In this document: one piece after another, positions 12,890 to 25,316 of the stretch
How positions within the stretch are numbered: the stretch's first letter is position 1
How the letters are laid out: each line of letters begins with the position of its first letter
Assembly: GCA_008711295.1 (NCBI GenBank)
Contig: VUYV01000003.1
Coordinates: 6,076,147 to 6,140,146, forward strand
Source of the DNA: Anarhynchus alexandrinus
Taxonomy: Eukaryota; Chordata; Aves; Charadriiformes; Charadriidae
Direction: 5' to 3'
Length of the DNA stretch: 64,000 bases
Notes under the pieces: model-generated
What the model saw: only the letters and a program-made list of their open reading frames with translations
What the model was told of the DNA's origin: nothing
Database searches by the model: none
Made by a program: the position numbers and the translations under genes

Positions 12890-13545
12890 GGGTGTGTCCT
12901 GGTTTGAGCGACACAGGACTAATTTCTCTTCTAATACTTGGGAAGACTGCTCTTTTAAAAGACTCTAGTGTCTGAATTTGTGAAAATATTTACTTTGTAG
13001 CCAGATATGGTGTGTGGGTTTCATTGTCTCAGTTTTTGAGCTAGCCAGGTGTAGGGATAAGGAGGGAGACCCGGGCACTTGACCCAAGCTGGCCAACAGG
13101 GTTATTTCATACCATGAATGTCACAGTCAATATAAATCAGAATGTTTACTTCAAAGTTTTCTCTCTCCCTTGATGGCTGCCATCCTGCAAACTTCTTGTC
13201 CCGGTGCCGGACCCCTCAGGCCTTCCTTTCTTCCCGAAGCCGTAGCGCTTGCAGTGTCCCACATTTACTGCCCACTGCTGGGAGTACACACCTTCCTACT
13301 GATAGAACTGGCTGAGTATAATCCTTGTATATTTTATATTGGTATCGGGATCAATATTGGTTCTTTAGTGTTATTAATGTTAATTATCTAGTCTTATTCT
13401 ATTAAATCTGTTTATATTTCTACCCCTGGGCTTCCTTGTTTTTTTTTCCCCATTCCCCTTCCCAGGTTGGGAGGGCTCATTGGGTGACAGAATATTGTCT
13501 AAATAACAATAAATTGTTACGGGTTTCTCAAACAACAACAGGGTG
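12890..13545 (+). mobile_element. Solo LTR with 5-bp target duplication (GGGTG)
   Basis: The LTR runs from 12895 (TGTCCTGGTTTG...) to 13540 (...AACAACAACA), 646 bp, with TG...CA ends. Flanking bases 12890-12894 and 13541-13545 are both GGGTG. Inside are a TATA-like tataaat at 13131-13137 and a polyadenylation-like attaaa at 13401-13406, in the order expected for a + strand LTR. There is no retroviral internal sequence next to it, so it is a solo LTR left by recombination between two LTRs. A 5-bp duplication fits ERVL-type integrases; the class is inferred from that alone. The 73-residue open frame at 13170-13391 is part of the LTR and is not considered a gene. Confidence 0.93.
13131..13137 (+). 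promoter_or_regulatory. TATA-like box of the solo LTR
   Basis: The sequence tataaat lies 270 bases upstream of the LTR's attaaa signal. It marks the likely U3/R promoter. Current activity is unknown. Confidence 0.6.
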
Positions 13546-15459
13546 TTAACCAATTTAATCCCAACAGGTACAGAAAGAGAAAGGCAACTGAATATGTACG
13601 ATGTAGTAAAGGACTGACTTTTTAATTACTGAGGTAAAGGGGAAAGGTGTCCTCCCTTTATTCCATATATAGCTTGCAAGAAATGTGTAAAATGAATCCC
13701 AAAATAATGTTCATATTTTAGTTATCAGCAAATCATCACATAGCAAGCATTTCTAATGACCTTTTTATGTACTTATGAAGAGGTATGTCTTTCTGTGAAG
13801 CTTAGCTGAAATATTAATGGAAACATTTTCACTGAAGCTACTTCTAGTTGTCATTTCTTAATTTTAGAAAACATTGAATATAAAAGCTGTAACATTTTCT
13901 TGGCGTTGGAGGGAGGGAATAACCCAGACCTTAAAATAAATAAATAAAAATTAGTGCATTCAATACAAGAAGAACTTCAATAAGGATTCAATAAGAACTG
14001 TTTTGCAGTTAAAATGTTAATTACAAAAACACTTTTCCTTCAGTCACTGTTCTCTTAAGAATTGGTCCTCTGAACACTTTCAAAACTCCCTACTGTAAGC
14101 AGTATCAGGATGTTGTACCCAAAAAAATTCATTCTAATTTCCTTCCTCCTATCTGAGTCAGTGCTTAACCTTGTTCACCAACAGAATGTCCCTTTATATT
14201 CTTTGGCTGTTTTATACAAGCTGAAGCGTTATAAACTGTTCAACAGCAAAGATGGGTGAGGACAGCCAGCTGTAAGTGGATGGGCTTGTTCTGGACTCCA
14301 TGTGTATGCCTGTAGATTTTCTGAGCTGCGTATAGGGTAGTTCAGATGAAATCATAACTTGCTGCTCGTGAGGCAGAAGCAGAATAAAGACTGCAAGGTA
14401 TTCAGAAGGAGAGGCAGTGCAAGAAATAATTGTGAGCATTGTTCATATTTAAGACATGTAGGAAACCCAGGAAATGGGATGTCTGAGCACACAGGCTTGA
14501 GAGGATGAGGCAGTGCATGTAGAACTTGAGGTCAAATTTGAGGAGGTGGGATCATTTAGTAGGATGGTCAGGGCATTGCTTTAGAGAGAACTACAGTGTG
14601 CACTATGAAGGTGGGCAGTTATCATAAGGAAACTTTGAAATACTGTTTTGAGGACCAGAAACTGGAAATTTCTTGCTTAGCACTTCTGGTTGGTGGCTAG
14701 GTTTAAAATGGGGGGAAAAAAGGTATTCACCACTGTCCTCAAACCTAGTTAAAATGAAAGTAAGAACACCTTAACTATTTTCTGCTATCAAAACTCTATC
14801 TCCCATATTACATTAAAATACTGATCATCATTGTAAAGTCTCTTTAAAACAAACAAACAAAAAAAACCACACCACTTTGCAGGATGATGAAAGTTACTGC
14901 ATTACGATATACTTGTTTTCATTATGTTTTTTCCATACTTGCTATTAGAGCTGATTCCAACTAATCAATCACTCTTCCTCAGGCCCTTTGGAGAAGGAAA
15001 AAAATAACATAAAATTTTAGGAAAAAAAAAAAAGACTGTTCCTTTTTCTAGAGTAAAAATTGATGAACAAGCAGACTGATTTTAGAGATGCTGAGACATT
15101 TTTTTTCCACTTGAATACATACAGATTAGTCTGAAGATTGAATACAGGTTAGTTGGAAGCTAATCTCTGCCTCCTGAGCTATAGTGATGTCTCATGGGAA
15201 TTGTAATTAGAGTTCCTAGTGATCCATTTCCTTTTGTGGGCTGGTGTATCTGACAAGAGAGATCCCAGTTTTGTCCAGATCCAGTCTGCATTTCCTTAAC
15301 TGACTACAGAGTTGTTGATAGCTGTGGATTTTCCAATGCCAAGCATGTTTCTCATTCCTCAGCATCCAATGCCTGTTCAAGAGGTTCACTTACACCTCAT
15401 CCTGTCTTCACTTGTCAAGACCTCTGCTGTAATACCAGGCCTCTTTTCCCTACACCACT
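13546..15459. other. Unique AT-rich DNA with short A/T repeats
   Basis: Contains a short (AAAT)n stretch near 13937-13950 and several A runs. No gene or repeat family recognised. Confidence 0.5.
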
Positions 15460-15697
15460 TTGTTAGTTGTAGAACAAGATATTTTGACACTTAGAAATAA
15501 AGCCCATTTGGAATTAAATCTGGCAAGGGATGTCAACGACAATAAGAAGAGCTTCTTCAAGTACATCAGTAGAAAAAAGAAGACTAGGGAAAATGTGGCC
15601 CCGCTGCTGAATGAGGCAGGTACCCTGGTGACGGAGGACGCAGAGAAGGTGGAGTTACTGAACGCCTTCTTTGCTTCAGTCTTTACTGCTAAGGCCA
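15460..15697 (+). mobile_element. CR1 LINE internal fragment (ORF2 linker)
   Basis: One + frame stays open from about 15460 to 15780. From residue 15 or so it reads the CR1 region between endonuclease and reverse transcriptase: [20 protein letters not shown], then [20 protein letters not shown] and [14 protein letters not shown]. Similarity stops at about 15697. The frame then runs into unrelated AT-rich sequence to a stop at 15778-15780, shortly before an A run at about 15787-15799. The piece lacks the CR1 3' tail that retrotransposed copies normally keep. It is well preserved compared with the old copies at 38 and 57 kb. Not a host gene. Confidence 0.88.
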
Positions 15698-18006
15698 TTT
15701 GTTACTACTATCTATATGAAGCTTTGATTGTAGAATATAAAGACAAACAGAAGCAAAACAAATCAGCAATTGACACCTGATTAATTAAAAAAAAAAAGTC
15801 ACAGCTAAGCCAAGTTGAAGAGTGCTGCAGACAGCTCAAAAAAAGGTCAAACATGGCAATCTTGACAAAGCTCAGTCCTGAGGCCTTGCAAACTCATTAC
15901 ACAGCCTGTGGCCAGTGGCTGGCAATGGCAATACTGTGTTACAGGGCTACCCAATTGCAAGATCTAACAGCTGAATAAAAAGCCTACTCTTAACACCCTC
16001 ATTGTGCTCCAGAAACATGCAGGTGAGAAGCTGGACTCTTCCCAGTGACAAAGAAATAGCCTAAATCGTGGAGCCTCTCTGGCACAGTTGTTCAAGCTGC
16101 AAGCATGGCCTCCTTTGTATATTCCTGCACTGGTCAAAAGACAAGGTACCAACCAGAGCACCTCAGCATTTTAAACTTATTTCTTTCTTGAGCTTTCCTG
16201 GCAAATAGCTGGGCAATGGTTGATTGATTTTTTTCTCAGGCCTCAGCTTAAGTCTAAAATTTAAATGGCAACCATGGTAAGGCACGGGAGCATGGACTGA
16301 TGAGACCTGCTTCTAGGAAACATGGACACCAAGTCTGTCTCTGACTTGGCTTTCTCTGGATTTGATGCATCTGCTTATCTTAGGTGGATGTTAAATATGG
16401 GTTTGTACTGATTTTTACTTTGGTTGTTTGCGTTATGTAAAAGGACTTTAATAGAGAAGCTTGCTGTCATTTGGCCAAATTTTCATTATCTTTAAAACCA
16501 GGAAGTGAGCAGAACCCTACCAGTCTGTACAGTGAGGCTGACATCAGTGTACAAACTCCTCACTGTTTTAAAAGTTTATATTAGTTGAGAGAAGGGAATA
16601 AGAATCTTCGGTTCTTTTTAATAAGCAGAAATGTCATAGCCACAACTTCATGGCAGAATGCCCTCCATTACAGATAGAGATCTATCAGTATTTATCACAC
16701 CGAGCTATTTGGATAAACTGCTAAGTTGCTAAAACTGGGGCTAATGTTGGTTTTATATCAAACCAGGAAAAAAAAAATTTAAACAAAAACCACCTTGCTG
16801 CTAAAAATGTCTTCCAAATATATATTGCCATAGACTTTTTATCTCAATTGTTCTTCTGTGAAATACCTGATGATAAACAATTTTAGAACAATGCACTCAT
16901 TAGCACAAAATGTATTAAATAAGTGATTCTAATTGCAGTTACAGAGATTAGACTTCATGCATGTTTAATTCAAAATGTAAGGATTTAAAAATGCTAATTA
17001 GAGATTAGCGAATACTCAGGCAGTAATATCTTACCTAATCTAAGAAATCTATTCAAATCAGATCAACATACAAGAAAAAAAGGGAATAAACACAAGGAAA
17101 AAAAAACCCCACCACTATTCTTTACCGCAAAGTGAATTAGCAATCCAGACAGCTTCATTTCAAACTTCATTAGATAGCTATAATATGATTAGATTACTTG
17201 AAGTGATATTTGTACTTCACAGGGCTTCTTAGCAGCCATATACAACTTTTATAAAGGTGATCTATATTTACAGAATATGATTTTACATTTAAATATTCTT
17301 AAAGTGAACTAGGGAGTTAATGGCTAGTAAATCATTTCACTCAAGCATTCTGCATATAAACACACTTTATAATAGTTTGTTAGCTAAAAACTCCTTACAT
17401 ACAATTTTTTTTTAAAGTTGACTCCTCTTGGGAAACAGCCTCTACTGGTGAAAATGGTGTTCATGTAGGGATACTCTCTTTGAGTTTCGATAGCCATAAG
17501 AAAATGGTTTAAGTATTCGGTATTTCCTCCTTAGAAAAGAGGTGGACAAAATTGTTGATATTTTTAATGTACCAATCATTAGTCCATTAACTTGGTTTGA
17601 AAGTTGCTAGGTGTGTTTGTGTTTTTGTTCATCCTTGGTTCTTTGAAACAACAGGAACTTTGTTATTGCCTGCAGTGCAAGCAGACACAGTCCCTTAAGA
17701 CACATTACTTTAATGCAAACACAACAAACACTAAGAGCTGTCCAGGTGAGGGTATCTAAATAATACCATATCTAACATAGCCAGAACTCTTAGTGTGGAA
17801 GTTTCTACTTGTGTGTCCTTCTTTGTGCTGAACCTGTTGGTGTCTTTTTGAGTAGACAACTGGGTCTTCACATATGCCTTCCTCCCACAGGCATAGTACC
17901 CAGTCCAAAGCAATCTTTCTTGCCATGTTCCTGGATATTGACACTACAGTTTTTGTTGCAGATGCCAGAAATTGCACCTTATAGGGGAATTCAGAAGGCC
18001 ATACTG
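15698..18006. other. Unique AT-rich DNA
   Basis: No gene or named repeat recognised. The part at about 16880-17060 is especially AT-rich, with several homeodomain-type TAATTAG/ATTAG cores and no sign of repeat origin. Confidence 0.45.
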
Positions 18007-18509
18007 TGTTATGAAAAACACTAAAATGAAGACATACTGCATTATTTTAGCTAGCTTTTATCTGTACGATGACCAAATTTTATCTGCTTGTTAAGCTTGC
18101 TCTAAGGTAATCTTTTGCAACTACAAGTTAGTCTAAATGTAAGTAAACTGAGGTTAATGTGTTCAGAGAGCACCCTAAACAGATTTAATGCTACCCATAA
18201 CCTTAGATCAGAATTGGCTAAAGACAGCTTCAAGCCTAGTTGTACAAAGGAAAAAATAACACTTCTTAAACACTGAGAGTTAAAGGTAACTCAAGTCAAT
18301 GTCTTATCCTTCATTAATAGTCTGTCATGACATGGTATCTGATGGTTTTTATGAGGTAGCAGGACTGTTTTTTGATGGATGTTCACTATGATATTTAGTA
18401 TTGCTTATCAGAGTTCATCTAGCATGATTCCGTTGGATCCTTCACTATGGGCGCAGGCTCTGGGCTGGAACCCTAAACACTTGCAGTCTTTGTTATGAAA
18501 AACACTAAA
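18007..18509. repeat. Exact 19-bp direct repeat, copies 484 bases apart
   Basis: The word tgttatgaaaaacactaaa occurs at 18007-18025 and 18491-18509. The sequence between shows no recognised element. Confidence 0.85.
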
Positions 18510-18536
18510 CTTGCTATTCAATCCTGCTTCCAAGGA

Positions 18537-18650
18537 GGGGGGTGGGGGGCGGGGTCAGGGAGGAATCTATTAACATCTTCTACATCATTCATATTCTGAC
18601 CTTAGATTCTGTTTTCAGAATTTTAAATACTTTGGGGCGGGGGGTGTGGG
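18537..18650 (+). other. Two G-run clusters (G-quadruplex candidates)
   Basis: G runs at 18537-18542, 18544-18549, 18551-18554 and 18558-18560 meet the usual four-run pattern. A second cluster has runs at 18634-18637, 18639-18644 and 18648-18650. They stand out from the AT-rich surroundings. The structure is inferred from the base pattern. Confidence 0.65.
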
Positions 18651-21600
18651 CTGTGGAATCCTACTGTGACAGCCAAGCACTCGCTGAAACAAAACCATAT
18701 TTTTTCACTCCTGCAGTGTCATACTGCAGGATTAAAGTATTATAACTGCTTGTAGTCCAGCAGCGTATTATCATAATTTGTATAGCTCTGTTAAAACAAA
18801 TTTTAATATACAAGCACAGTATATGCTAAGTGAAGAACTATCAATGTTGTAAATAGTCACAGTAGTATTGTGAAAATACTTTTTCTAATGCAAGTTCAAG
18901 GCAGTTTAATTAGAGTTCAAATGTAGAATACAAGTAATGTTTGAAACAGTTGGTAGTTGACTGCAATTCATTTTCACACTAGTGCTTTCTCAACAGGAAG
19001 GAGCCTGGGACTTATGCCTTGTAATATCTATTGGGAATACTGATGTATGATTAGCATAATCATTCACTCAGTAACCATTGTTCCACGCAAGTTCAGTAGA
19101 AAAATGCTCCTTAATGACAGCTGAGTGAATAAGAATACTTTGTTAAGAACATATGCAGGATAGCAAAAGGTCAGGCCAAGTGTTTCTTCCTTCAACTACT
19201 TTTACATTTAAACTTTGTCCTTGAAATTCCTCTCATGTTCTCTCACTGCGTGTAGCTTTTGTAAGAAATGTGGTGAAGTGAGCTGTTGCAAAGTAAGGTT
19301 CTCATTCACCAGTGGTTCTATGTCCGATACAAACACCTAATGGAAAGAGCCTAATTACATTACTCAAGGTAATGCTTCTTTCCACACATTCTAACAGTAT
19401 TTCTAATGGTGGTTTTATGTGACCAGGTCTATATTTTAAAATGAACTCATGCAGATAACTTCCTAACTGGCAAGCGTTTTCAGTTATAGATCTCTAAATG
19501 CTAAACCAGCCTGGAGAGGCTAAATGATTGCTCCCAAATATAGGTTTGGGCTCTCTCAGAAGGTAATCTCTCTCCTTTTCAAACTTCTCTATTGTCATGG
19601 GTGACATTTGCTGTAACTACCTCACTGTAAAAGGATATGAGTACAAATGCTTTTGGTTTTTTCCTGCTTTGGAAGAAAAATAAAAAATTGAAACAGGTCT
19701 CTAAAGGTCAGTGTCATTTTTCTTGTGCTTTACAAGATTCTCATTTCATTAAAAGTGGAGAGGGCTTTGAATTTGGGACCCCAACAGCTGGGAATCTGTT
19801 ATGGATAACAACATAAAAATCTGGGCTGGAGGTGGTCAGATGAAAATGACAGCAGTCTACTGCCTTTATCTGTCCCTCAGATTTTACAGGTATCGCATGT
19901 ATGCTTCTGTCTGTACCCACACAACTTAGTGCTTTGTAACTTTGGTGTCCTGACTTTCTGCAGTGGTGTTACATGGTTGCTCTTTTTTCTTTTCTGGCTT
20001 TAATAGGCTTGAGCATGCAGTTCTGTGGCCCCTTGGCGGTGATGTACACTGCTGGGTCTTCCCTTCATAGGGTGGGGATGTGGTAAATAAGCAACTGACT
20101 GATAAGGAATTAGAGCATTATAGAAATTACCCAGGTGCTATTGCCTTCCTGGGACCCTAAAAAGGAGGGTAACTGTGTGAGAGCTTTCTGAGGGGATAGG
20201 AATGCAGGTCTTAGGTGGGTTTTTTTGTTTGTTTGTGGTGGGGTTTTTTTTGTGTGGTTTTGTTTTTTTTCTTAATTATTGTTCACATTTGTATTAAGGA
20301 ACTACCTAGTGTTTGGGTAAATTTGAAACTGTCAGGATCCTTACCACCTTGCTAATGGCCTCTGCTAGGGCGTTGCCCTGGCAAATGTTTTGGGTTGTTG
20401 ACTGAGTGTTATTCAAGTGAAAATTTGCACTTTAACTAATTGCATAATTGGATCTGGACTTTCTAACAGTTCTTAGTGTCCCTTTCTCCGTTGACTCCTC
20501 TACCAATTGTGTTTGACTTCTGAACAAAGTCTTTATTCCCAATTTAATGACAACATATAATTCAGTGAAGAAAGTCCAAATGAGGTTCTTCTCTGTCATG
20601 AGATGCTAACAAAGGAGTGTGGGGCCATAGCTTGGTCAGAGCTTTACAGAATACCTGTATAGACCTCTTTACTATAATCTCCCCAAAGAAGACTGAAAGG
20701 CTTTCAAGATTAATATAATTCATCTTAGAAGAACTATAATACCTCTTAAATGGAGGCAGCTCTGTGATTGGGTCAGACAGAACAGAAATTCAGAAGTCAA
20801 ATAATCATTTTTATCTGCTCACTGTGGCTTTACAGGTGAGTCGCTATTTTCAGGCTTGGTTTCAGGCTATGCATTAAGTTCTTGATCTGCAGTGAAGAAT
20901 TTCCTTTTAGTCCCAAGAAAATTATCAGTTGCCTTTGAGACATGACTGTGGAATTTCTGAGTGTTTCTATCTCTCCAGCTCCTAGTGGGAACAGATCCTG
21001 CCATCTAAATATCTCTCCCTGTGTATACTCATAAGTTCCCTGAGAACAGCCCTCCCATCTTTCCAAGGGCTCCATTGGGACTCATCTCCCTTCTTGAAGG
21101 AATGCAATACAAATTGAGGTAAAATAAGATAAGCAATACCTATAGCACCAACCTGAATATTACCAGTCCATAGATTGATTGTGTTAAAGGCATCTATTTA
21201 CAGCATCAGATGAATACATTCCAGTTCCTGTTGTCCTTACCTGTAGTTGTCTTTAGCACAGTATTTACTGAATGTTTTACATAGGGCTGTTCTTAATATC
21301 AATACTTGCCATTCACCCTAGCAACTGTGCTAGCCTTGAACAGAATGGAAGGAAAAGAATGAGTTAATGTGGCAGGTATACAAGCATTAATATGGAAACT
21401 GCATTTCTTGTTACAAACAGTTTTAGTCATCCAGGCAAGTTATGTGAATGATAGAATCTGTGATCATCAAGGCTGAGTCTGGTTTAGTATTTCTCCTTGG
21501 TTACAGAAAAATGAAGCTTGATTTAAGCTAAATAGTTATTTTTAGAATAATGAAAGTTACCTTTTATCAAGCTGTCTTAATACTGCATGACTTGTAAGAA

Positions 21601-23549
21601 AATGCTGTTCACATCTGATTATTTTCTAGACTTGAACATTGGAAAAAAACCCAGCTCATTGATTTTTAAAGTGAAAAAAGACTTAAATTATTATAAAGTA
21701 CAATTTCTATATATGAGCTCAGTAAACTGCTTTCAGCCTCTAATAATTAGTTTTACAGGACACAGGGACTATAATATTAAAGTTACATAGTCAGTGCAGT
21801 TAACATTTTCCAGCACCAGCGGGAGCTTCAGATCTTGTCTTCCTTGAAGCATGGGTGACCATGTTTGACTTGACATTTCCTGGGTCCATGTTCTTCAGTA
21901 AGAAATTTTCGGCAATGATATTAATTGCTATTCTACTGAAATAGTACATAAAGACAGAATTCCAGGATTCCTGAGTACAATTTAAGCTTTCATGGTGAGT
22001 TTTAGTGGAGTTGCATAATGTCAGTTGTCATAGAGCCTTATCTTGTTACAACTGGTATATCTTAGGAACACTACTAAACCAAGACTTCTTGCAGAGGTAA
22101 AGATTGGTTCTGTAAGTAAAGACTACAATGTTGAGGTAAAATAGTCCTTGGCTTTTCTCCTGTAAAGCTTTAAAGAACAAGAAACACATCTTTGTCTTGT
22201 GAGTCTCAAGTCAGAGTTCTTCCATGTTCTGCAATAACTCTTACAGCCTTCATTCATGCTATCAATCCTATAGTGGGTTTACCAAGTTAATATTTTGAAA
22301 TGGAAGTGAGAGAAGTAATGTGGCTTGCTGGATCGCAATGGGGAATGCTTTTCATAAAGAGGTTACTGACAGAGAAAGGAAGACATGAACTACAGGACAA
22401 GGCAGGACTGTATGAGGCACACAGCTGAGTATATTGGTATGCTCTGTTCTGACACTAGACATTCTCAAGACCGTAAGCACAAAGATCCTACCGAAATATT
22501 TATCACCTTTGGTAATTCTAAATAGAATTTGATGCTTGAAAACACGTTCTGAGAGATCTAGCAACCAGCTGCATAAGTGTTTTGCCAGAGTCCATGGTTC
22601 TATTGGTGAAACACTTCTTTTCAGTAAAATAAACCAGAAGCAGGCTTCTGAGATAAAGTAGCATATTTAACTTCCTTGGAGTATGTAATGTTAGAATGAA
22701 AGGATATTCTGCTAGAACACTCAAAATATTTGCTTGGCTGCTGATGGTAACACCAACTCATTTGGAAGAATTTTTCCTATTTTCAGGGTTCCTTATTTCT
22801 GCTGCTTATGTCACTCTTCTAAGAGTGTTAAACCATTAAACTGTAAATCTTCATAGAACTGCAATATCTTCTGCTTCAATTTAGAAACTAACGGCATGAA
22901 GAGCTGTGAAAATATGGGAAATGCAAATGGCGTTCCCAGTGTTGGAGGAAAAAGAGTGAAGTGTTTGACTTAAGCTAACTTACATTAGTAAGGACTCAGG
23001 AGGCTCTATTACTAATGGTGTGTTATTTAATGTCAAAGTAGGAATGGGAGTAATTAAGTGGCTGTTGTCCTTTTTGCCCTCAACCTCTTACTTCCAGAAC
23101 CCTAATTTCACTAGACATTTGCAATGATTAAATTTTACTTGAAATAAAATACTGGACTGGTACAGGATTCAAGTTGGTTTTCCATTCGATACTTGTACAA
23201 ATTGATTTATTTTGTGTTGTCTGTGATTATAGGCTTAAACATGTATTAAGAAGAACTGCAATGATGTCGTTGCTTTAAGCTTGCTTTAATTAAACAAGTT
23301 ACAGAACCTGTTTTAAGTGTCACTTCAACTCCTTGTACTGACCCAAAATCATTCTTTGTGCCACTGCCCATCTGTGCAGCCACTCAGTTCCAGGTACTGC
23401 TCAAACTCTGATCTTTCAGACTCTTGAATAGTGGGTGTTAAGATCTCCGCCTTCACAATCATCCATCTTCACCCTTACATTCCGCTCAACTATTTCTACT
23501 AAAAGCTTGTTTCCTTATGCTTTTTTTCTGTTCACATTCATGGCCCTTG
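18651..23549. other. Unique AT-rich DNA, nothing recognised
   Basis: GT- and T-rich simple sequence occurs near 20218-20272. No credible coding frame, RNA gene or repeat family was found. Confidence 0.5.
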
Positions 23550-24164
23550 TATGGGGAGCGGGTGCCCCAGTGGTGGTGGCATCAGTGGTCGGTGCAGGGC
23601 GGCCCCTGTGTGTTAGGTCCGGGGCTGCCCCGTGCCGGACACAGCCGGTTCCCGCCGGCCCCAACGGCCCCACCGCAGGGCACAGCTGAGCCCCTCAGCC
23701 ACAGGCGGGCACCGCGGGGAAAGCCTGTGTCAGAAAGGGCAAAGCGCTGCCCGGCAGCCAGGGCTGAGGGAAACCGGGGGAGAAACAGCCCTGCGAGCCC
23801 CGAGGGGAGTGCCCCAGGCTGCTGCAGCCCCTCATTCCCCATCCCAGGTGCCAGGAGAAAGGAGGTAGAAGAGTCAAGAATGAACGAGAGAAGCAGAGCC
23901 TGGGAAGAAGGGAGTGTGGTGTGGAAAGGTGTGTTAGTTTTTCTTTGTTTCTTATTAACCCAACTTTAACTGGCAAGAAATTAAATTTTCCCCATGTCAA
24001 GACTGTTTCACTGGTGATGGTATTAAGTAAGGGATCTCCTTGTCTTTATCTTGACCCACAAGTTTTTCTATCTTACCTTCTCCCCTTGTCCTGCTGATGA
24101 AGGGGAGAGAGGGAGCGAGCAGCTGGGTGTGTGCCTGGCATCTGCCCAAGATCAACCCACCACA
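23550..24164 (+). mobile_element. Avian LTR (type B), GC-rich 5' half
   Basis: The 3' half matches the LTR pieces at 34446-34720 and 56099-56605: gcctgggaagaaggg, then an AT-rich stretch with aagaaattaaa, a tgtttcac..ggtgatgg block and an end reading atcaacccaccaca at 24164. The 5' half (about 23550-23870) is strongly GC-rich with many CpG. Overlapping open frames there on both strands are a consequence of base composition and are not supported as genes. The 5' end is approximate, and I could not match a target duplication. Confidence 0.75.
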
Positions 24165-25205
24165 GTACTTGCTGTTTAAAGTTGTCTTCTGCTACTTCAA
24201 ACATCTTCCTATATATCCACTTCTGTTGTAAACAGGATGAAGAAAACACTTTTTAAGGTAAAATTTCTATTAGAATATTTGTCAATTTTACTTTATCTTA
24301 CTAAAGGACTGTAAGCAAAGCACCACATAGTGATTAAAAATAGAAACATTATTCTGAAGGGCAGATTCTAAAACTAATGCAGGGACCAGTGTAAATTGTA
24401 ATCTAAGACAACTTCATGAGTCCTTTCAGTAAAGAACTAAACAGCCACATACCAGACTTGTCTTTGTAATAACCTTTGCATCTAAATGACAGCACAAATC
24501 AATCTGCAGGTGATGGTAAATTGGAATATGTAATAAGGAAAAAATTGGACAAGGCATATTGATTATTTTTGTGGTTGTAAGAGGTGAAATTTGCAGTAAC
24601 CGAAAATGCCTAAGTTTTATAGGTGCGCGCTCTAGGATGTTACCAAAAAACTTTGGAAAGACAACAGCTATTGTATGCTGTGTCTGTGACTTCTGGCCTC
24701 TATTTCTTTGTTGAAGTGTTATAAAGGAATTCTGAAAATGCCTTTTTTTTCTGCCCCTGAGGGTATAGACAATACAGGAAACATCCCCTAACTGAAGTCT
24801 GATGGACGTTCCTAAAAGCTACCACAGAAGAGAGACTTTTATGTGTTGAGAGATTCCTTGTGACCTCAAAGTGCGTGCAGTGCTGTGGGCTATAAAGCAG
24901 CTATAATTGAGACAGCTTTCAGGGTTCTCTAAATTGTTGGGAACGTAGAAGATCATTAGTGGCACAACTATGATCCAGCTGTTTCACTCTTTGGGTGCCT
25001 TCCTGTATCCAGGCTATGAATTCTGTTTTTAGGGTGCAATATATACTGGTTTACAGCTTAGTACAGGCTCTGGTACTAATGAGGCTACTAAAGAAGTGCT
25101 TAATCAGATGCAAATAGATTAAAATCTTGAGCTTCAGGTAAGTTAACAACATTTTGCATGATCAGATAATGAATTGACGTCTAAAAGCAGAATATGTTGA
25201 AGTTT
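24165..25205. other. Unique AT-rich DNA, nothing recognised
   Basis: No gene or repeat family could be supported. Confidence 0.5.
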
Positions 25206-25210
25206 AACTT

Positions 25211-25316
25211 AAAAAATAAATACATGAACTGCATTAATAGGCATGAGGTTTTTATGTGCAGGANTGCAGTTCATGTATTTATTTTTTTAATAGGCATGAG
25301 GTTTTTATGTGCAGGA
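25211..25316. other. Assembly join (N at 25264) with repeated and inverted flanks
   Basis: A 28-base word at 25236-25263 is repeated at 25289-25316 across the single N. In addition 25211-25233 is the exact reverse complement of 25265-25287. The likely explanation is two contig ends that overlap but were not merged. Confidence 0.85.

Noticed and set aside
13170..13391. 73-residue frame with hydrophobic C-terminus as a small membrane protein
   Set aside because: It lies entirely inside the solo LTR, across its promoter and R region.
23435..24000. Overlapping open frames up to 150 residues as coding exon or CpG-island promoter
   Set aside because: They occur on both strands of a GC-rich LTR whose 3' half matches two other LTR copies in the window.
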